Shown in pieces: positions 33,302 through 42,606 of a stretch of 64,000 bases of DNA (positions are counted from its first letter, which is position 1; each line of letters begins with the position of its first letter). The stretch comes from JACJWR01 sp964556255 (lineage in GTDB: Bacteria; Actinomycetota; Actinomycetes; S36-B12; UBA10799). Below the pieces are notes generated by a model. It saw nothing but the letters and a program-made list of their open reading frames with translations. It was not told the origin of the DNA and ran no database searches. The stretch covers positions 1-64,000 of the forward strand of contig CAZKVQ010000009.1 of NCBI GenBank assembly GCA_964556255.1, read 5' to 3'. The position numbers were made by a program, and so were the translations under genes.

Positions 33302-36223
33302 GTGGGACTATTCGACAAGGTACTCAGGGCCGGTGAGGGCAAGACCCTCCGCAAGCTGGAGAAGATGGCCACGGTGGTCAACGCCCTCGAGGAAGACTTC
33401 ATCGACCTGACAGACGCTGAACTACGGGCCAAGACGGACGAGTTCAAGGAGCGGCTCGAGTCCGGTGAGGACACCCTCGACACTCTGCTTCCCGAGGCCT
33501 TCGCCGCTGTCAGAGAAGCCTCCAAACGCACGCTGGGACAGCGCCACTACGACGTCCAGATCATGGGTGGTGCCGCGCTGCATCTGGGCAACATCGCCGA
33601 AATGAAGACCGGTGAAGGTAAGACCCTCGTCGCCACCCTGCCCAGCTACCTCAACGCCCTCAACGGGCAGGGCGTGCACGTCGTCACGGTGAACGACTAC
33701 CTGGCCGAGCGGGACTCACAGTGGATGGGCAGGGTGCATCACTTCCTGGGTCTGGAAGTGTCCTGCATCCTGGCGCAGATGAGTCCGGCCGAACGTCGAG
33801 TCGCGTACGCAGCCGACATCACCTATGGCACCAACAACGAGTTCGGGTTCGACTACCTACGCGACAACATGGCGTGGTCGCTGGACGAGTTGGTCCAGCG
33901 CGGCCACAGTTTCGCCATCGTCGACGAGGTGGACTCGATTCTCATCGACGAGGCCCGGACCCCGCTGATCATTTCCGGGCCGGCAGATCATGAGCCGAAG
34001 TGGTACGCCGACTTCGCGCGCCTGGTCGATCGGCTGGAGCGTGACACGGACTACGAGGTCGATGAGAAGAAGCGAACGGTCGGAATCACCGAGGAGGGGG
34101 TGGAGTCCACCGAGGATTGGCTCGGCATGGACAACCTCTACGAGGCGGAGAACACCCCGCTGGTGGGCTTCCTCAATAACGCGATCAAGGCCAAGGAACT
34201 GTTCAAGCTCGATCGGGACTACGTCGTTCTCGATGGCGAGGTCGTCATCGTCGATGAGCACACGGGACGCATCCTTCCCGGTCGCCGCTACAACGAGGGC
34301 CTGCACCAGGCGCTGGAGGCCAAGGAGGGTGTCGAGATCCAGACGCTGGCCACCATCACGCTGCAGAACTACTTCCGGATGTACGACAAGCTCGCGGGCA
34401 TGACCGGCACCGCCATGACCGAGGCGGCGGAGTTCAACCAGACCTACAACCTCGGTGTGGTACCGATCCCGAGCAACAAGAAGAACCAGCGCAAGGACGC
34501 CTCCGACCTGGTGTACCGCACCGAGGACGCGAAGTTCAACGCGGTCGTCGAGGACATCGTCGAGCGGAACGAGATCGGCCAGCCCGTGCTGGTGGGCACA
34601 GTCAGCGTGGAGAAGAGTGAGAAGCTGTCGAAGGCCCTGCGCAGGGCCGGGGTTTCCCACCAGGTCCTCAATGCGAAGTTCCACGAGCAGGAGGCCGCGA
34701 TCGTGGCCGAGGCGGGCCGCAAGGGTGCCGTCACGGTCGCCACGAACATGGCAGGTCGAGGCACCGACATCATGCTGGGCGGCAACCCCGAGCACCGCGC
34801 CGCTGCGGAGTTGGCGGCCCAAGGCCTCAATCCCGCGGAGAATCCGGAAGAGTACGAGGCCCGTTGGCCGGACACCCTGAAGGCGGCAACCGAGTCGGTC
34901 CAGACCGAGCATGAAGAGGTCACCGACATCGGAGGACTCTACGTACTGGGCACCGAACGGCATGAGTCGAGACGTATCGACAATCAGCTCCGAGGCCGTG
35001 CTGCCCGCCAGGGGGATCCGGGCGAGACCCGGTTCTACCTGTCATTGGAGGATGAACTCATGCGCCGCTTCAATGCGGCCATGGTCGACTCGTTCCTAAC
35101 CCGATTCAACGTGCCCGACGATGTGCCGATCGAGGCGAAGATGGTCACCCGGGCGATCGCCAGTGCGCAGGCGCAGGTGGAGAGCCAGAACCTCGAAATC
35201 CGCAAGAACGTGCTCAAGTACGACGAGGTGATGGACCGTCAGCGGAAGGTCATCTACTCGGAACGACGGGCCGTGCTCGACGGGGAGGACTTATCGGATC
35301 AGGTCCGCAGGTTCATCGACAACGTGGTGGAGTTGCACGTCCGCGCAGCCACCGCGGAGGGTTACCCGGAGGAATGGGACCTCGACGAGTTGCTGGCGTC
35401 CCTCGGGGAGGTCTACCCGGTCGGCCTCACAGTGGACGACCTCGAGAGCAGGTCCGGAGGCGGCCGACATGGCATGAGCACCGACTTCCTCATCGAGGAG
35501 CTGCAGGAAGATGCCCAGCTGGCATACGACCGCCGCGAGGAGGAGCTCGGCGACGAGGTCACCCGGGAGTTGGAGCGTCGGGTCATCATGAGTGTGCTGG
35601 ACCGCCGCTGGCGTGAGCACCTCTACGAAATGGACTACCTCAAGGAGGGCATCGGGCTGCGCGCGATGGCGCAGAAGGACCCGCTCGTGGAATACCAGCG
35701 TGAGGGTTACGACCTGTTCCAGGCGATGATGGCCGCTATCGGTGAGGAGTCGGTGGGCTACCTCTACAGCGTCCAGCCCCAGGCGCCCGAGGCGCCGGCG
35801 GAGATCGAGGATGCCGAGCAATTCGGGATCTCCGGTGTCGCGTCAGCCGAGATCGCGGCAGCGCTTGCCGAGGCATCGGGTCAGACCCAAAGCGGCGCTC
35901 TCGACCTCGACGCCCTGTCGAAGGTCGACGCCGAAGAGGAAGTTGCGGCTGTGGAGGCCGAACTGGCCGCATCTCAGCAGGTACCGGCGGAGGAGGATAT
36001 CGACATTCTCCTGCCGGAGGGTCTGGGGGCTCCGCGCCGGCCGGGCACCTTGCAATACTCCGCCCCGACCGCTGAGGGCGACATTGAGGTGCAGTCGCAG
36101 ACCGTGACGGACACTGACGACCCACTCTCCGACGATCCCTACCGCGGCACAGCGCGCAACGCTCAGTGCCCCTGCGGATCCGGGAAGAAGTACAAGCGCT
36201 GCCACGGCGCTGATCCGAAGTAG
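33302..36223 (+). CDS. secA: preprotein translocase ATPase SecA
   Basis: 973 residues. The motor that pushes unfolded preproteins through SecYEG. The first nucleotide-binding domain has the Walker A loop MKTGEGKT with Lys107 and the DEVD box at Asp208-Asp211 (DEVDSILIDEARTPL). The second has VATNMAGRGTDIMLGG and QLRGRAARQGDPG. The C-terminus carries a zinc-binding SEC-C motif (CPCGSGKKYKRCHG; Cys956, Cys958, Cys967). I prefer the GTG at 33302 (MGLFDKVLRAGEGKTLRKLE); in-frame ATGs at 33284 and 33293 would add three to six residues, and no site has a strong Shine-Dalgarno. This is the SecA1-like housekeeping copy. Confidence 0.97.
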   Translation: MGLFDKVLRAGEGKTLRKLEKMATVVNALEEDFIDLTDAELRAKTDEFKERLESGEDTLDTLLPEAFAAVREASKRTLGQRHYDVQIMGGAALHLGNIAEMKTGEGKTLVATLPSYLNALNGQGVHVVTVNDYLAERDSQWMGRVHHFLGLEVSCILAQMSPAERRVAYAADITYGTNNEFGFDYLRDNMAWSLDELVQRGHSFAIVDEVDSILIDEARTPLIISGPADHEPKWYADFARLVDRLERDTDYEVDEKKRTVGITEEGVESTEDWLGMDNLYEAENTPLVGFLNNAIKAKELFKLDRDYVVLDGEVVIVDEHTGRILPGRRYNEGLHQALEAKEGVEIQTLATITLQNYFRMYDKLAGMTGTAMTEAAEFNQTYNLGVVPIPSNKKNQRKDASDLVYRTEDAKFNAVVEDIVERNEIGQPVLVGTVSVEKSEKLSKALRRAGVSHQVLNAKFHEQEAAIVAEAGRKGAVTVATNMAGRGTDIMLGGNPEHRAAAELAAQGLNPAENPEEYEARWPDTLKAATESVQTEHEEVTDIGGLYVLGTERHESRRIDNQLRGRAARQGDPGETRFYLSLEDELMRRFNAAMVDSFLTRFNVPDDVPIEAKMVTRAIASAQAQVESQNLEIRKNVLKYDEVMDRQRKVIYSERRAVLDGEDLSDQVRRFIDNVVELHVRAATAEGYPEEWDLDELLASLGEVYPVGLTVDDLESRSGGGRHGMSTDFLIEELQEDAQLAYDRREEELGDEVTRELERRVIMSVLDRRWREHLYEMDYLKEGIGLRAMAQKDPLVEYQREGYDLFQAMMAAIGEESVGYLYSVQPQAPEAPAEIEDAEQFGISGVASAEIAAALAEASGQTQSGALDLDALSKVDAEEEVAAVEAELAASQQVPAEEDIDILLPEGLGAPRRPGTLQYSAPTAEGDIEVQSQTVTDTDDPLSDDPYRGTARNAQCPCGSGKKYKRCHGADPK

Positions 36224-36245
36224 CAGACGGGCGCGCGGACGGTCG

Positions 36246-36683
36246 TCAGGCGGAGTGAAGGGCCGTGCAGCGCCACCGCCCGTCGAGGCCTTCAAGTCGG
36301 ATCGCCAACGCTCGCCCGCGGCGCGCGTTGCGCACCACTGCGCTGGCCTCCACCACGCCATCGGCGGGCAGCGTGATGCGCACCGACATCACCCGATGGC
36401 GGTGCCATCCGCGTCGGTCCGAGGCGCTCGCCTCCGCGGCGTGCGCGGCGAGGTGAAGCAGTTGGGCCTGCACGTCGCCGGTGGTCCAGCTGGCTAACTG
36501 CCGTGCGGGACGCTGCGCGGCCATCACATCCACCAGCGCCTGAACCAACCGCGGCACCACGACGTGCGGGTCCGGTAGCGACTCGGTGCCCGTGGGCTGG
36601 CGGGCGAAGAGGTCTTCAGGCGCCTCCAACATGCTGAGTGCACCTCTGACAGCCGCACCGGTTGCGGCCAGCGAAGTCGACAT
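36246..36683 (-). CDS. Rv3235-family protein
   Basis: 145 residues. The second half has SWTTGDVQAQLLHLAAHAAE and RVMSVRITLPADGVVEASAV, ending RAIRLEGLDGRWRC-like, which is the pattern of the Rv3235 family found near secA in actinobacteria. The function is unknown. GGGGGA precedes the ATG. It faces secA tail-to-tail with 22 bases between the stops. Confidence 0.75.
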   Translation of the reverse strand: MSTSLAATGAAVRGALSMLEAPEDLFARQPTGTESLPDPHVVVPRLVQALVDVMAAQRPARQLASWTTGDVQAQLLHLAAHAAEASASDRRGWHRHRVMSVRITLPADGVVEASAVVRNARRGRALAIRLEGLDGRWRCTALHSA

Positions 36684-36719
36684 GTGAATCCCCCGTTTCG
36701 TCGACGTTTGCGTCTCTGC

Positions 36720-36749
36720 TAGTTAGCCTCAGATTCCTAGGCCCTACAA
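36720..36749 (-). promoter_or_regulatory. possible promoter of the Rv3235-like gene
   Basis: Read on the minus strand, TTGTAG (36749-36744) and TAACTA (36725-36720) form a -35/-10 pair with an 18-base spacer, about 37 bases before the ATG at 36683. It is judged only from spacing and similarity to consensus. Confidence 0.35.
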
Positions 36750-36905
36750 CCCTGTGCCGGTGCGGTTGTGGACAAGGGAATGTAAGAAGGGGCGGTCGTG
36801 GTACACCGGTTGTTAGGCGGCTCACAGGACCGCCCAGGTGTCGTCGTCCATATCGCACGGTCACCCGGTTCCCGTTGATCCGCAACGGGTTGGCACACTG
36901 AGGTC

Positions 36906-37571
36906 ATGCCCGACACAGAGGAGAGCGGCGTCCGGGCGCTGATCGTTGACTGGGGTGGGGTCCTGACCAACGATCTGTCCACTGTCATGGATACCTGGAC
37001 CCTGGGAGAGGACTTCGAGGCGCACCACTTCGCCGAGGTCATCTCCACGTGGTTCGGGCGGGACGCCGGCGTCGAGGCGGAGATCAATCCGATCCAAGTG
37101 CTGGAGCGCGGCGAGATGACCGTCCCGGACTTCGAATCGAAGCTCGCCGAGGAACTGAGTCGCACCACCGGGCGTGATGTCTCCGCCGCGGGCCTGCTGG
37201 ATCGACTGTTCGGTCACTTCGAGCACGCACCTGACATGACCGCGCTGGTACGTCGGGCCCATGAGCAGGGAATCCGAACGGGCCTGCTGTCGAACTCGTG
37301 GGGCGACCATTACCCGGAACACCTCTTCGACGGGATGTTCGACGCTGTCGTGATCTCCGGTCGGGTCGGGATGCGTAAGCCGGAGCCACGGATCTTCCAG
37401 TACACGCTGGACCTGTTGCAAGTCACGGCTGCGGAGTCGGTTTTCGTCGACGATCTGGCGCACAACATTGCCGCTGCTCGCGAGCTGGGCTTCGTCGCTG
37501 TACATCACCGCGACTACCAGAGCACGCAGCTGGAACTCAGTGCCATCTTCGGACGTGATTTGGGTGGCTAA
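36906..37571 (+). CDS. HAD family hydrolase, epoxide-hydrolase-N-like
   Basis: 221 residues. HAD motifs appear in order: motif I ALIVDWGGVLTND (the nucleophile aspartate in VDWGG), motif II TGLLSNSWGDH, motif III with the lysine of GMRKPEPRIFQYTL, and motif IV SVFVDDLAHNIAAARELG. The DxGGV variant in motif I, with glycine in place of the second aspartate that normally acts as acid/base in phosphatases, resembles the N-terminal domain of soluble epoxide hydrolase and related haloacid-type members. The substrate is unknown. It stands alone between divergent intergenic regions. Confidence 0.85.
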   Translation: MPDTEESGVRALIVDWGGVLTNDLSTVMDTWTLGEDFEAHHFAEVISTWFGRDAGVEAEINPIQVLERGEMTVPDFESKLAEELSRTTGRDVSAAGLLDRLFGHFEHAPDMTALVRRAHEQGIRTGLLSNSWGDHYPEHLFDGMFDAVVISGRVGMRKPEPRIFQYTLDLLQVTAAESVFVDDLAHNIAAARELGFVAVHHRDYQSTQLELSAIFGRDLGG

Positions 37572-37659
37572 CGGGGGGTGCTGGTCCGCGTCGGCTGACC
37601 GGTCCCGCATCACCCGGCTGTTGCCGTGTCAAGATGTTGTCTCCAGCGAAGGAGTGGCC

Positions 37660-39084
37660 ATGATCGACCGACTGAGTCCGGTGGACGCGTCCTCGTTCTA
37701 TCTCGATGATCCCAGCGCGCCGATGCACGTGGGCGGGGTCACGATCTTCCGAGAGTCAGCTGCGGGTTTCGACTACGACCGGCTCGTCAAACTGATCTCC
37801 GAGCGCATCGCTTTGGCCCCACGCTACCGGCAACGCGTGAAGCCGGTGCCGGGAAACCTGGCCAGTCCGGTGTGGGTGGACGACCATAAGTTCGATGTGA
37901 CGTATCACGTTCGCAGATCGGCTCTGCCGCGGCCGGGCACCGACGCGCAACTGCAGGAGCTGACGGCGCGGATCATGGCTCGCCCGCTGGACAAGTCCCG
38001 ACCCCTATGGGAGATGTACCTCGTGGAGGGACTGAAAGGGCACCGGTTCGCGATTCTGACGAAGTCCCACCATGCCATCGTCGACGGCATCATGAGTGTC
38101 GATATCGGTCAGGTCATCCTCGATGATGCCCCGACAGCCGACCTCGAAGGTACCCAGATCTGGCGGCCGTCACGGGAACCCAGCCAGCTGTCGTTGCTGG
38201 TGAATGCCGCCGGCGACCAGATCCGAAGCCCGGCGGTGGCAGTGTCCTCTGTCCGCAGGGGCATCGCGGATGTGACCTCAGCGGTGACCTCGGTCGGGAG
38301 GCAGACTCTGGGGCTGGTCTCGGCCGCGGTCAGCGTGGCGCGATCGCCAGCAGCCGGACCGACCAACTTCGAAATCTCCGAGCAACGAAGGTTTGCGATG
38401 GCGAACCTGAAACTGTCGGACTTCAAAGCGGTGCGGGCGGCACACGGGGGCACCATCAACGACGTGATCCTGGCCGTGGTGGCGGGCGGCCTGCGGGCCT
38501 GGCTGCTGAGCCGTGGTGAGCGGGTGAACGCCCGCAGTGAACTCACCGCGCTGGTTCCGGTGAGCGTGGAACCGTCACTGGACGCTCCTGAGGCCGGCGA
38601 CGTGCAACCTTTCCTGGTCCATCTGCCCATCGGCGAGGCCGACCCGGTGGTCCGGCTGAGCAGGGTCAGTTTCGAGATGAGTCAGCACCGTGAGAGCAGC
38701 CGCCTCGTCGGTGCCGATGCGCTGGCGACGATCGCCGGCTTCGCTCCGCCAACCCTGCACGCGCTCGGTGCGCGGGTGGGGGCGGACATCACCCAGCGGG
38801 TCTACAACCTGGTGGTCACCAACGTGCCGGGGCCGCAGACGCCCCTGTACGTCGGGGGAGCCGAGATGGTTGCCGCGTATCCCGTGGTCGCCCTGACCAA
38901 GGGCCACGGCCTCAGCATCGGCCTGACGTCGTACAACGGCGGGGTGTTCTTCGGGATCAACGCCGACCGGGACGGCATCCCTGACGTCGACGAACTCGCC
39001 GATTGCATCAAGGATGCGTTGGCCGAGTTGAAGGACACCGCCAAGACCCGTCGGCGGGCTCGGCAGGGACGATCGAAGTCCTGA
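37660..39084 (+). CDS. wax ester synthase / diacylglycerol O-acyltransferase
   Basis: 474 residues. A membrane-associated acyltransferase making triacylglycerol or wax esters from acyl-CoA. The active-site motif HHxxxDG is in KSHHAIVDGIMSVD. The N-terminus MIDRLSPVDASSFYLDDPSA and the C-terminal NVPGPQTPLYVGGAEMVAAY and GLSIGLTSYNGGVFFGINAD segments are typical. GAAGGAG lies just before the ATG at 37660. It is followed by a patatin-like lipase in the same direction, fitting a storage-lipid pair. Confidence 0.93.
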   Translation: MIDRLSPVDASSFYLDDPSAPMHVGGVTIFRESAAGFDYDRLVKLISERIALAPRYRQRVKPVPGNLASPVWVDDHKFDVTYHVRRSALPRPGTDAQLQELTARIMARPLDKSRPLWEMYLVEGLKGHRFAILTKSHHAIVDGIMSVDIGQVILDDAPTADLEGTQIWRPSREPSQLSLLVNAAGDQIRSPAVAVSSVRRGIADVTSAVTSVGRQTLGLVSAAVSVARSPAAGPTNFEISEQRRFAMANLKLSDFKAVRAAHGGTINDVILAVVAGGLRAWLLSRGERVNARSELTALVPVSVEPSLDAPEAGDVQPFLVHLPIGEADPVVRLSRVSFEMSQHRESSRLVGADALATIAGFAPPTLHALGARVGADITQRVYNLVVTNVPGPQTPLYVGGAEMVAAYPVVALTKGHGLSIGLTSYNGGVFFGINADRDGIPDVDELADCIKDALAELKDTAKTRRRARQGRSKS

Positions 39085-39239
39085 GGTTCTGCGGTTTCCT
39101 TCGAATTCCCCGGTTCGGCGACTGAATCAGTTGCGCGAGGATCACTAGACGCCCAGCAACGGCGTATCGTCGCCCGATTGCCGCGACCCGACCCGTTCCC
39201 GGGGCCTATGGTGAGCGTGGACGTAACTGTGGGATTGAG

Positions 39240-40247
39240 GTGAATCGCCGGATGGCCGCTCGACGACAGCCCAAACGCGGACTCGTGTTGGGCGGCGGCG
39301 GGATCCTCGGTGCGGCCTGGATGGTCGGGGCGCTGTGCGCCTTGGAGGAGGTCCACGGATTCAATCCCTGCAAGGCAGACGTCATCGTCGGCACGTCCGC
39401 GGGTTCGGTCATCACGGCCCTGCTGGGTGCGGGCGTCACGCCGACCCAGTTGCGCGATCATCAGCGTGGCCATCCCATCACCAAGGGGCCGCTGGCGGGC
39501 TTCTCATGGGACTACGAACGGGCCACCGGCGACAGTCGACCCCAGATGCCGAAGCTCGTGCCCGCCTCGCCACGTCGAATCCTCAGCTCCAGCGCCCGCC
39601 GTCTGCGCAACCTGCCACCCACCGCGGTGCTAGCCGGCTTCCTTCCCCAGGGCCGTGGCTCGCTCGAACGTGTCGGCCATCTTGTCGAAGCGATCACTCC
39701 GATGGACGAGTGGTCGCCGCACCCCAACGTCTGGGTTGTCGCCATGGATCTCGACGACGGCAAGCGGGTTGCGTTCGGACGTCCCGGTGCGCCCACCGCC
39801 TCGCTGGCGCAGGCCGTGATGGCCTCGTGCGCGATCCCGTCGTGGTTCCGTCCGGTGGAGATCGGCGGCCACAAGTACGTCGACGGTGGCGCCTGTTCGG
39901 CGACCTCCGTCGACCTAGTGGCAGAGATGGGCCTCGACGAGGTGTATGTGTTGGCGCCGATGGTGTCGTTCGCGATGGACAAACCGGACTCGGTGCTGGC
40001 TCGGATGGAACGTCGGTGGCGGGTTCAGGTGACCAAACGTTGCCTGCACGAGACGGACAAGGTGCGGGCCAACGGGGCCGCGGTCGTCGCCCTCGGACCC
40101 GGCCCGGAGGACCTTGAGACGATGGGCCCCAACCTGATGGATGTCTCGCGCCGGCTACCCGTGCTGGAGACATCGATGCGGACAAGCGTGGAGGCGTTGC
40201 GCGACCCGGACCGGGTGGGTCCGGACCATCTGGCCAACGTCGGCTGA
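39240..40247 (+). CDS. patatin-like phospholipase family protein
   Basis: 335 residues. A serine-aspartate dyad lipase/esterase: oxyanion loop LVLGGGGILGAAWMVG, nucleophile elbow IVGTSAGSVITAL (GxSxG) and the dyad aspartate in KYVDGGACSATSVDL. GTG at 39240 follows TTGAG; an ATG four codons later is an alternative start. No signal peptide is seen, so it is probably cytoplasmic and acts on membrane or storage lipid. It lies 155 bases downstream of the WS/DGAT gene, and co-transcription is possible but not shown. Confidence 0.88.
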   Translation: MNRRMAARRQPKRGLVLGGGGILGAAWMVGALCALEEVHGFNPCKADVIVGTSAGSVITALLGAGVTPTQLRDHQRGHPITKGPLAGFSWDYERATGDSRPQMPKLVPASPRRILSSSARRLRNLPPTAVLAGFLPQGRGSLERVGHLVEAITPMDEWSPHPNVWVVAMDLDDGKRVAFGRPGAPTASLAQAVMASCAIPSWFRPVEIGGHKYVDGGACSATSVDLVAEMGLDEVYVLAPMVSFAMDKPDSVLARMERRWRVQVTKRCLHETDKVRANGAAVVALGPGPEDLETMGPNLMDVSRRLPVLETSMRTSVEALRDPDRVGPDHLANVG

Positions 40248-40305
40248 CTACCGGACGCTGGTTGGCGCTCTGCGTTGGCGGTGCCGCAGTGCCAGGATGA
40301 CCGCT

Positions 40306-41934
40306 ATGGATGCTGTGACCTCGCCCCCCGCACCTGTCAACGAGCCGATCCTCGACTACGCGCCGGGATCGGTGGAACGCGCCGAACTCCAAGCTCAACT
40401 CGCGGCCTTCCAGGCACAGGGGCCGATCGAGCTGCCGAACACCATTCACGGCGAGCAACGTCCCGCTGGCGGCACCTCGTTCGAGGTCGTGCAGCCGCAT
40501 GCCCACGCGGAGGTGCTGGGCGTCGGCGCCAATTCGACCGAGGCCGACGCTCACGCCGCGGTGGTGGCCGCGCGGGCGGCGGCGCCCGGCTGGCGTGAAC
40601 TGAGTTACGACGACCGCGCCGCGGTCCTGCTCAAGGCCGCCGATCTGCTCGCCGGACCTTGGCGCGCCAGATTGAATGCGGCGACGATGCTCGGCCAGTC
40701 CAAGACCGCGTATCAGGCCGAGATCGACTCCGCGTGCGAACTCATCGACTTCTGGCGCTACAACGTGCACTTCGGCCGCCAGATTATGGCGGAGCAGCCC
40801 ACCTCGAGCCGGGGCGTCTGGAACCGCAGCGATCACCGGCCGCTGGAGGGCTTCGTCTACGCCGTCACCCCCTTCAACTTCACCGCCATCGCCGGCAACC
40901 TGCCAACGGCACCCGCGCTGATGGGCAACACCGTCGTGTGGAAACCCGCGCCCACCCAGCAGTTCGCCGCCCACTACTTGATGAGACTGCTGGAGGAGGC
41001 CGGCCTGCCGCCAGGGGTCATCAACATGGTGACTGGTGACGGGGTGGCTGTCAGCGACGTGGTGCTGGCCGAGTCGGATCTCGCCGGTATCCACTTCACC
41101 GGCTCGACCCCGGTGTTCCAGATGTTCTGGCGCCGGGTGGGGGAGCGTATCGCGGACTACCGCTCTTACCCGCGGATCGTCGGTGAGACGGGTGGTAAGG
41201 ACTTCATCCTGGCGCACCCCAGTGCGGACCCGGACGTGGTGCGGGTGGCGATGATCCGCGGCGCTTTCGAATTCCAGGGGCAGAAGTGCTCGGCCGCCTC
41301 CCGCGCCTACGTTCCGCGCAGCATGTGGCGGCGCATCGGCGACGACTTCCTCTCCGAAGTGGACTCGCTGACGCAGGGTCCGACGACGGACTTCAGCAAT
41401 TTCATGTCGGCCGTGATCGACCGCAAGTCCTTCGACAAGTTGTCCGGCGTGCTCGACCGAGCGCGCGCCGACGACACCGTGGATGTCGTTGCCGGCGGCA
41501 CCTGCGACGACAGTGTCGGCTACTTCGTACGACCGACGGTGTTGCTGGGCACCGATCCGACGCGGGAGTTCTTCGTCCACGAGTACTTCGGCCCGCTGCT
41601 GTCGGTTCACGTATACGACGACGCCGACTACGACGCGGTGCTCACCCAGCTCGAAGGGGTGTCCCCCTACGCACTCACCGGCTCGATCATCGCCCGGGAT
41701 CGGGAGGTGATCGCGGCCGCGACCGAGGACCTTCGGTTCGCCGCCGGGAACTTCTACATCAACGACAAGCCCACCGGTGCCGTCGTCGGTCAGCAGCCGT
41801 TCGGTGGCGGCCGAGCCTCGGGTACCAACGACAAGGCGGGCGCACCTCAGAACCTGCTGCGATGGACGTCCACACGGTCTATCAAGGAGACCTTCGTGCC
41901 GGCGACGGACTACCGCTACCCGTTCATGGATTGA
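40306..41934 (+). CDS. pruA: L-glutamate gamma-semialdehyde (1-pyrroline-5-carboxylate) dehydrogenase
   Basis: 542 residues. It oxidises glutamate semialdehyde to glutamate with NAD, the last step of proline use. The aldehyde dehydrogenase catalytic residues are visible: the cysteine in FQGQKCSAASRAYVP and the glutamate in RIVGETGGKDFILAHP. VTPFNFTAIAGNLPTAPALM and FGGGRASGTNDKAGAP are typical of the PruA subgroup. An ATG nine bases upstream (40297) is an equally possible start. No proline dehydrogenase gene is adjacent, so the source of its substrate lies elsewhere. Confidence 0.93.
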   Translation: MDAVTSPPAPVNEPILDYAPGSVERAELQAQLAAFQAQGPIELPNTIHGEQRPAGGTSFEVVQPHAHAEVLGVGANSTEADAHAAVVAARAAAPGWRELSYDDRAAVLLKAADLLAGPWRARLNAATMLGQSKTAYQAEIDSACELIDFWRYNVHFGRQIMAEQPTSSRGVWNRSDHRPLEGFVYAVTPFNFTAIAGNLPTAPALMGNTVVWKPAPTQQFAAHYLMRLLEEAGLPPGVINMVTGDGVAVSDVVLAESDLAGIHFTGSTPVFQMFWRRVGERIADYRSYPRIVGETGGKDFILAHPSADPDVVRVAMIRGAFEFQGQKCSAASRAYVPRSMWRRIGDDFLSEVDSLTQGPTTDFSNFMSAVIDRKSFDKLSGVLDRARADDTVDVVAGGTCDDSVGYFVRPTVLLGTDPTREFFVHEYFGPLLSVHVYDDADYDAVLTQLEGVSPYALTGSIIARDREVIAAATEDLRFAAGNFYINDKPTGAVVGQQPFGGGRASGTNDKAGAPQNLLRWTSTRSIKETFVPATDYRYPFMD

Positions 41935-42010
41935 CGGCGGTCTCGGGAGCTGAACCCAGCACCGCGGCGCGGCTCGTCCGGTTGCCTCTTCCGAGATTGG
42001 GTGCGGCGGA

Positions 42011-42511
42011 TCAGGAGTGCTCGGCCAGCCATTGGTTGCCCAGCTTGGTCTCCTGTCGGACCGCCCGCTCGAGTTGTTCGACGATGATCTCCTCGATCTT
42101 GCCCCCCACCAGCGGCACGGTGGACCTGACCTCCAACTCGACCCGGCAGACGCTGCCGTCGGCGGACGGCTCCAACGACAGCCGACCGTCGGCCGAGGCC
42201 GGTGCTCCCTGGAAGGTCACCTTCACCGACGCCGTCCGGGCGCCCTTGTCATCGGCAGGGCTCCACTGCTGCTTCTCGTCGATGACCACCGTGTCGCCCA
42301 GGAACTTCTTCGCCACCGAGGGCACTTGGGCGGGCAGGGTTCGGGAGACATCCACCACCACGTCGGAACCGACCTTCTCGACACTTATCGTCGGGTCGGA
42401 GCCGCCCGTTCCAGAGACCTTGACGGCCAGGAACCCGGTGTCGGAGTACATGGCGAACACGTCCTTGCAGGAGGCGTTGTATTCCATCTCCGCGCTGATC
42501 TTCTTCGACAT
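42011..42511 (-). CDS. DUF2505 family protein
   Basis: 166 residues beginning MSKKISAEMEYNASCKDVFA. It has the START/Bet v1-like pattern of DUF2505: an N-terminal beta strand, helices, then AVRQETKLGNQWLAEHS at the end. Such proteins may bind lipids or other hydrophobic ligands; no activity is established. The ATG at 42511 is used because the family starts there; an open frame to 42634 extends into the divergent glutamate dehydrogenase leader. Confidence 0.85.
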   Translation of the reverse strand: MSKKISAEMEYNASCKDVFAMYSDTGFLAVKVSGTGGSDPTISVEKVGSDVVVDVSRTLPAQVPSVAKKFLGDTVVIDEKQQWSPADDKGARTASVKVTFQGAPASADGRLSLEPSADGSVCRVELEVRSTVPLVGGKIEEIIVEQLERAVRQETKLGNQWLAEHS

Positions 42512-42606
42512 GGCTGGTTGCTGGTTCCCATCGCTCGAGGGTTGAGTTCCCGACCGTGTTTCGGTTCCGCAGGGCTTCCCGAACAGGCCGCCGCTAGCCT
42601 GACAGA

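Noticed and set aside
39694..41610. 638-residue minus-strand frame
   Set aside because: Antisense to the patatin and pruA genes; arginine/proline-rich end; no recognisable domain.
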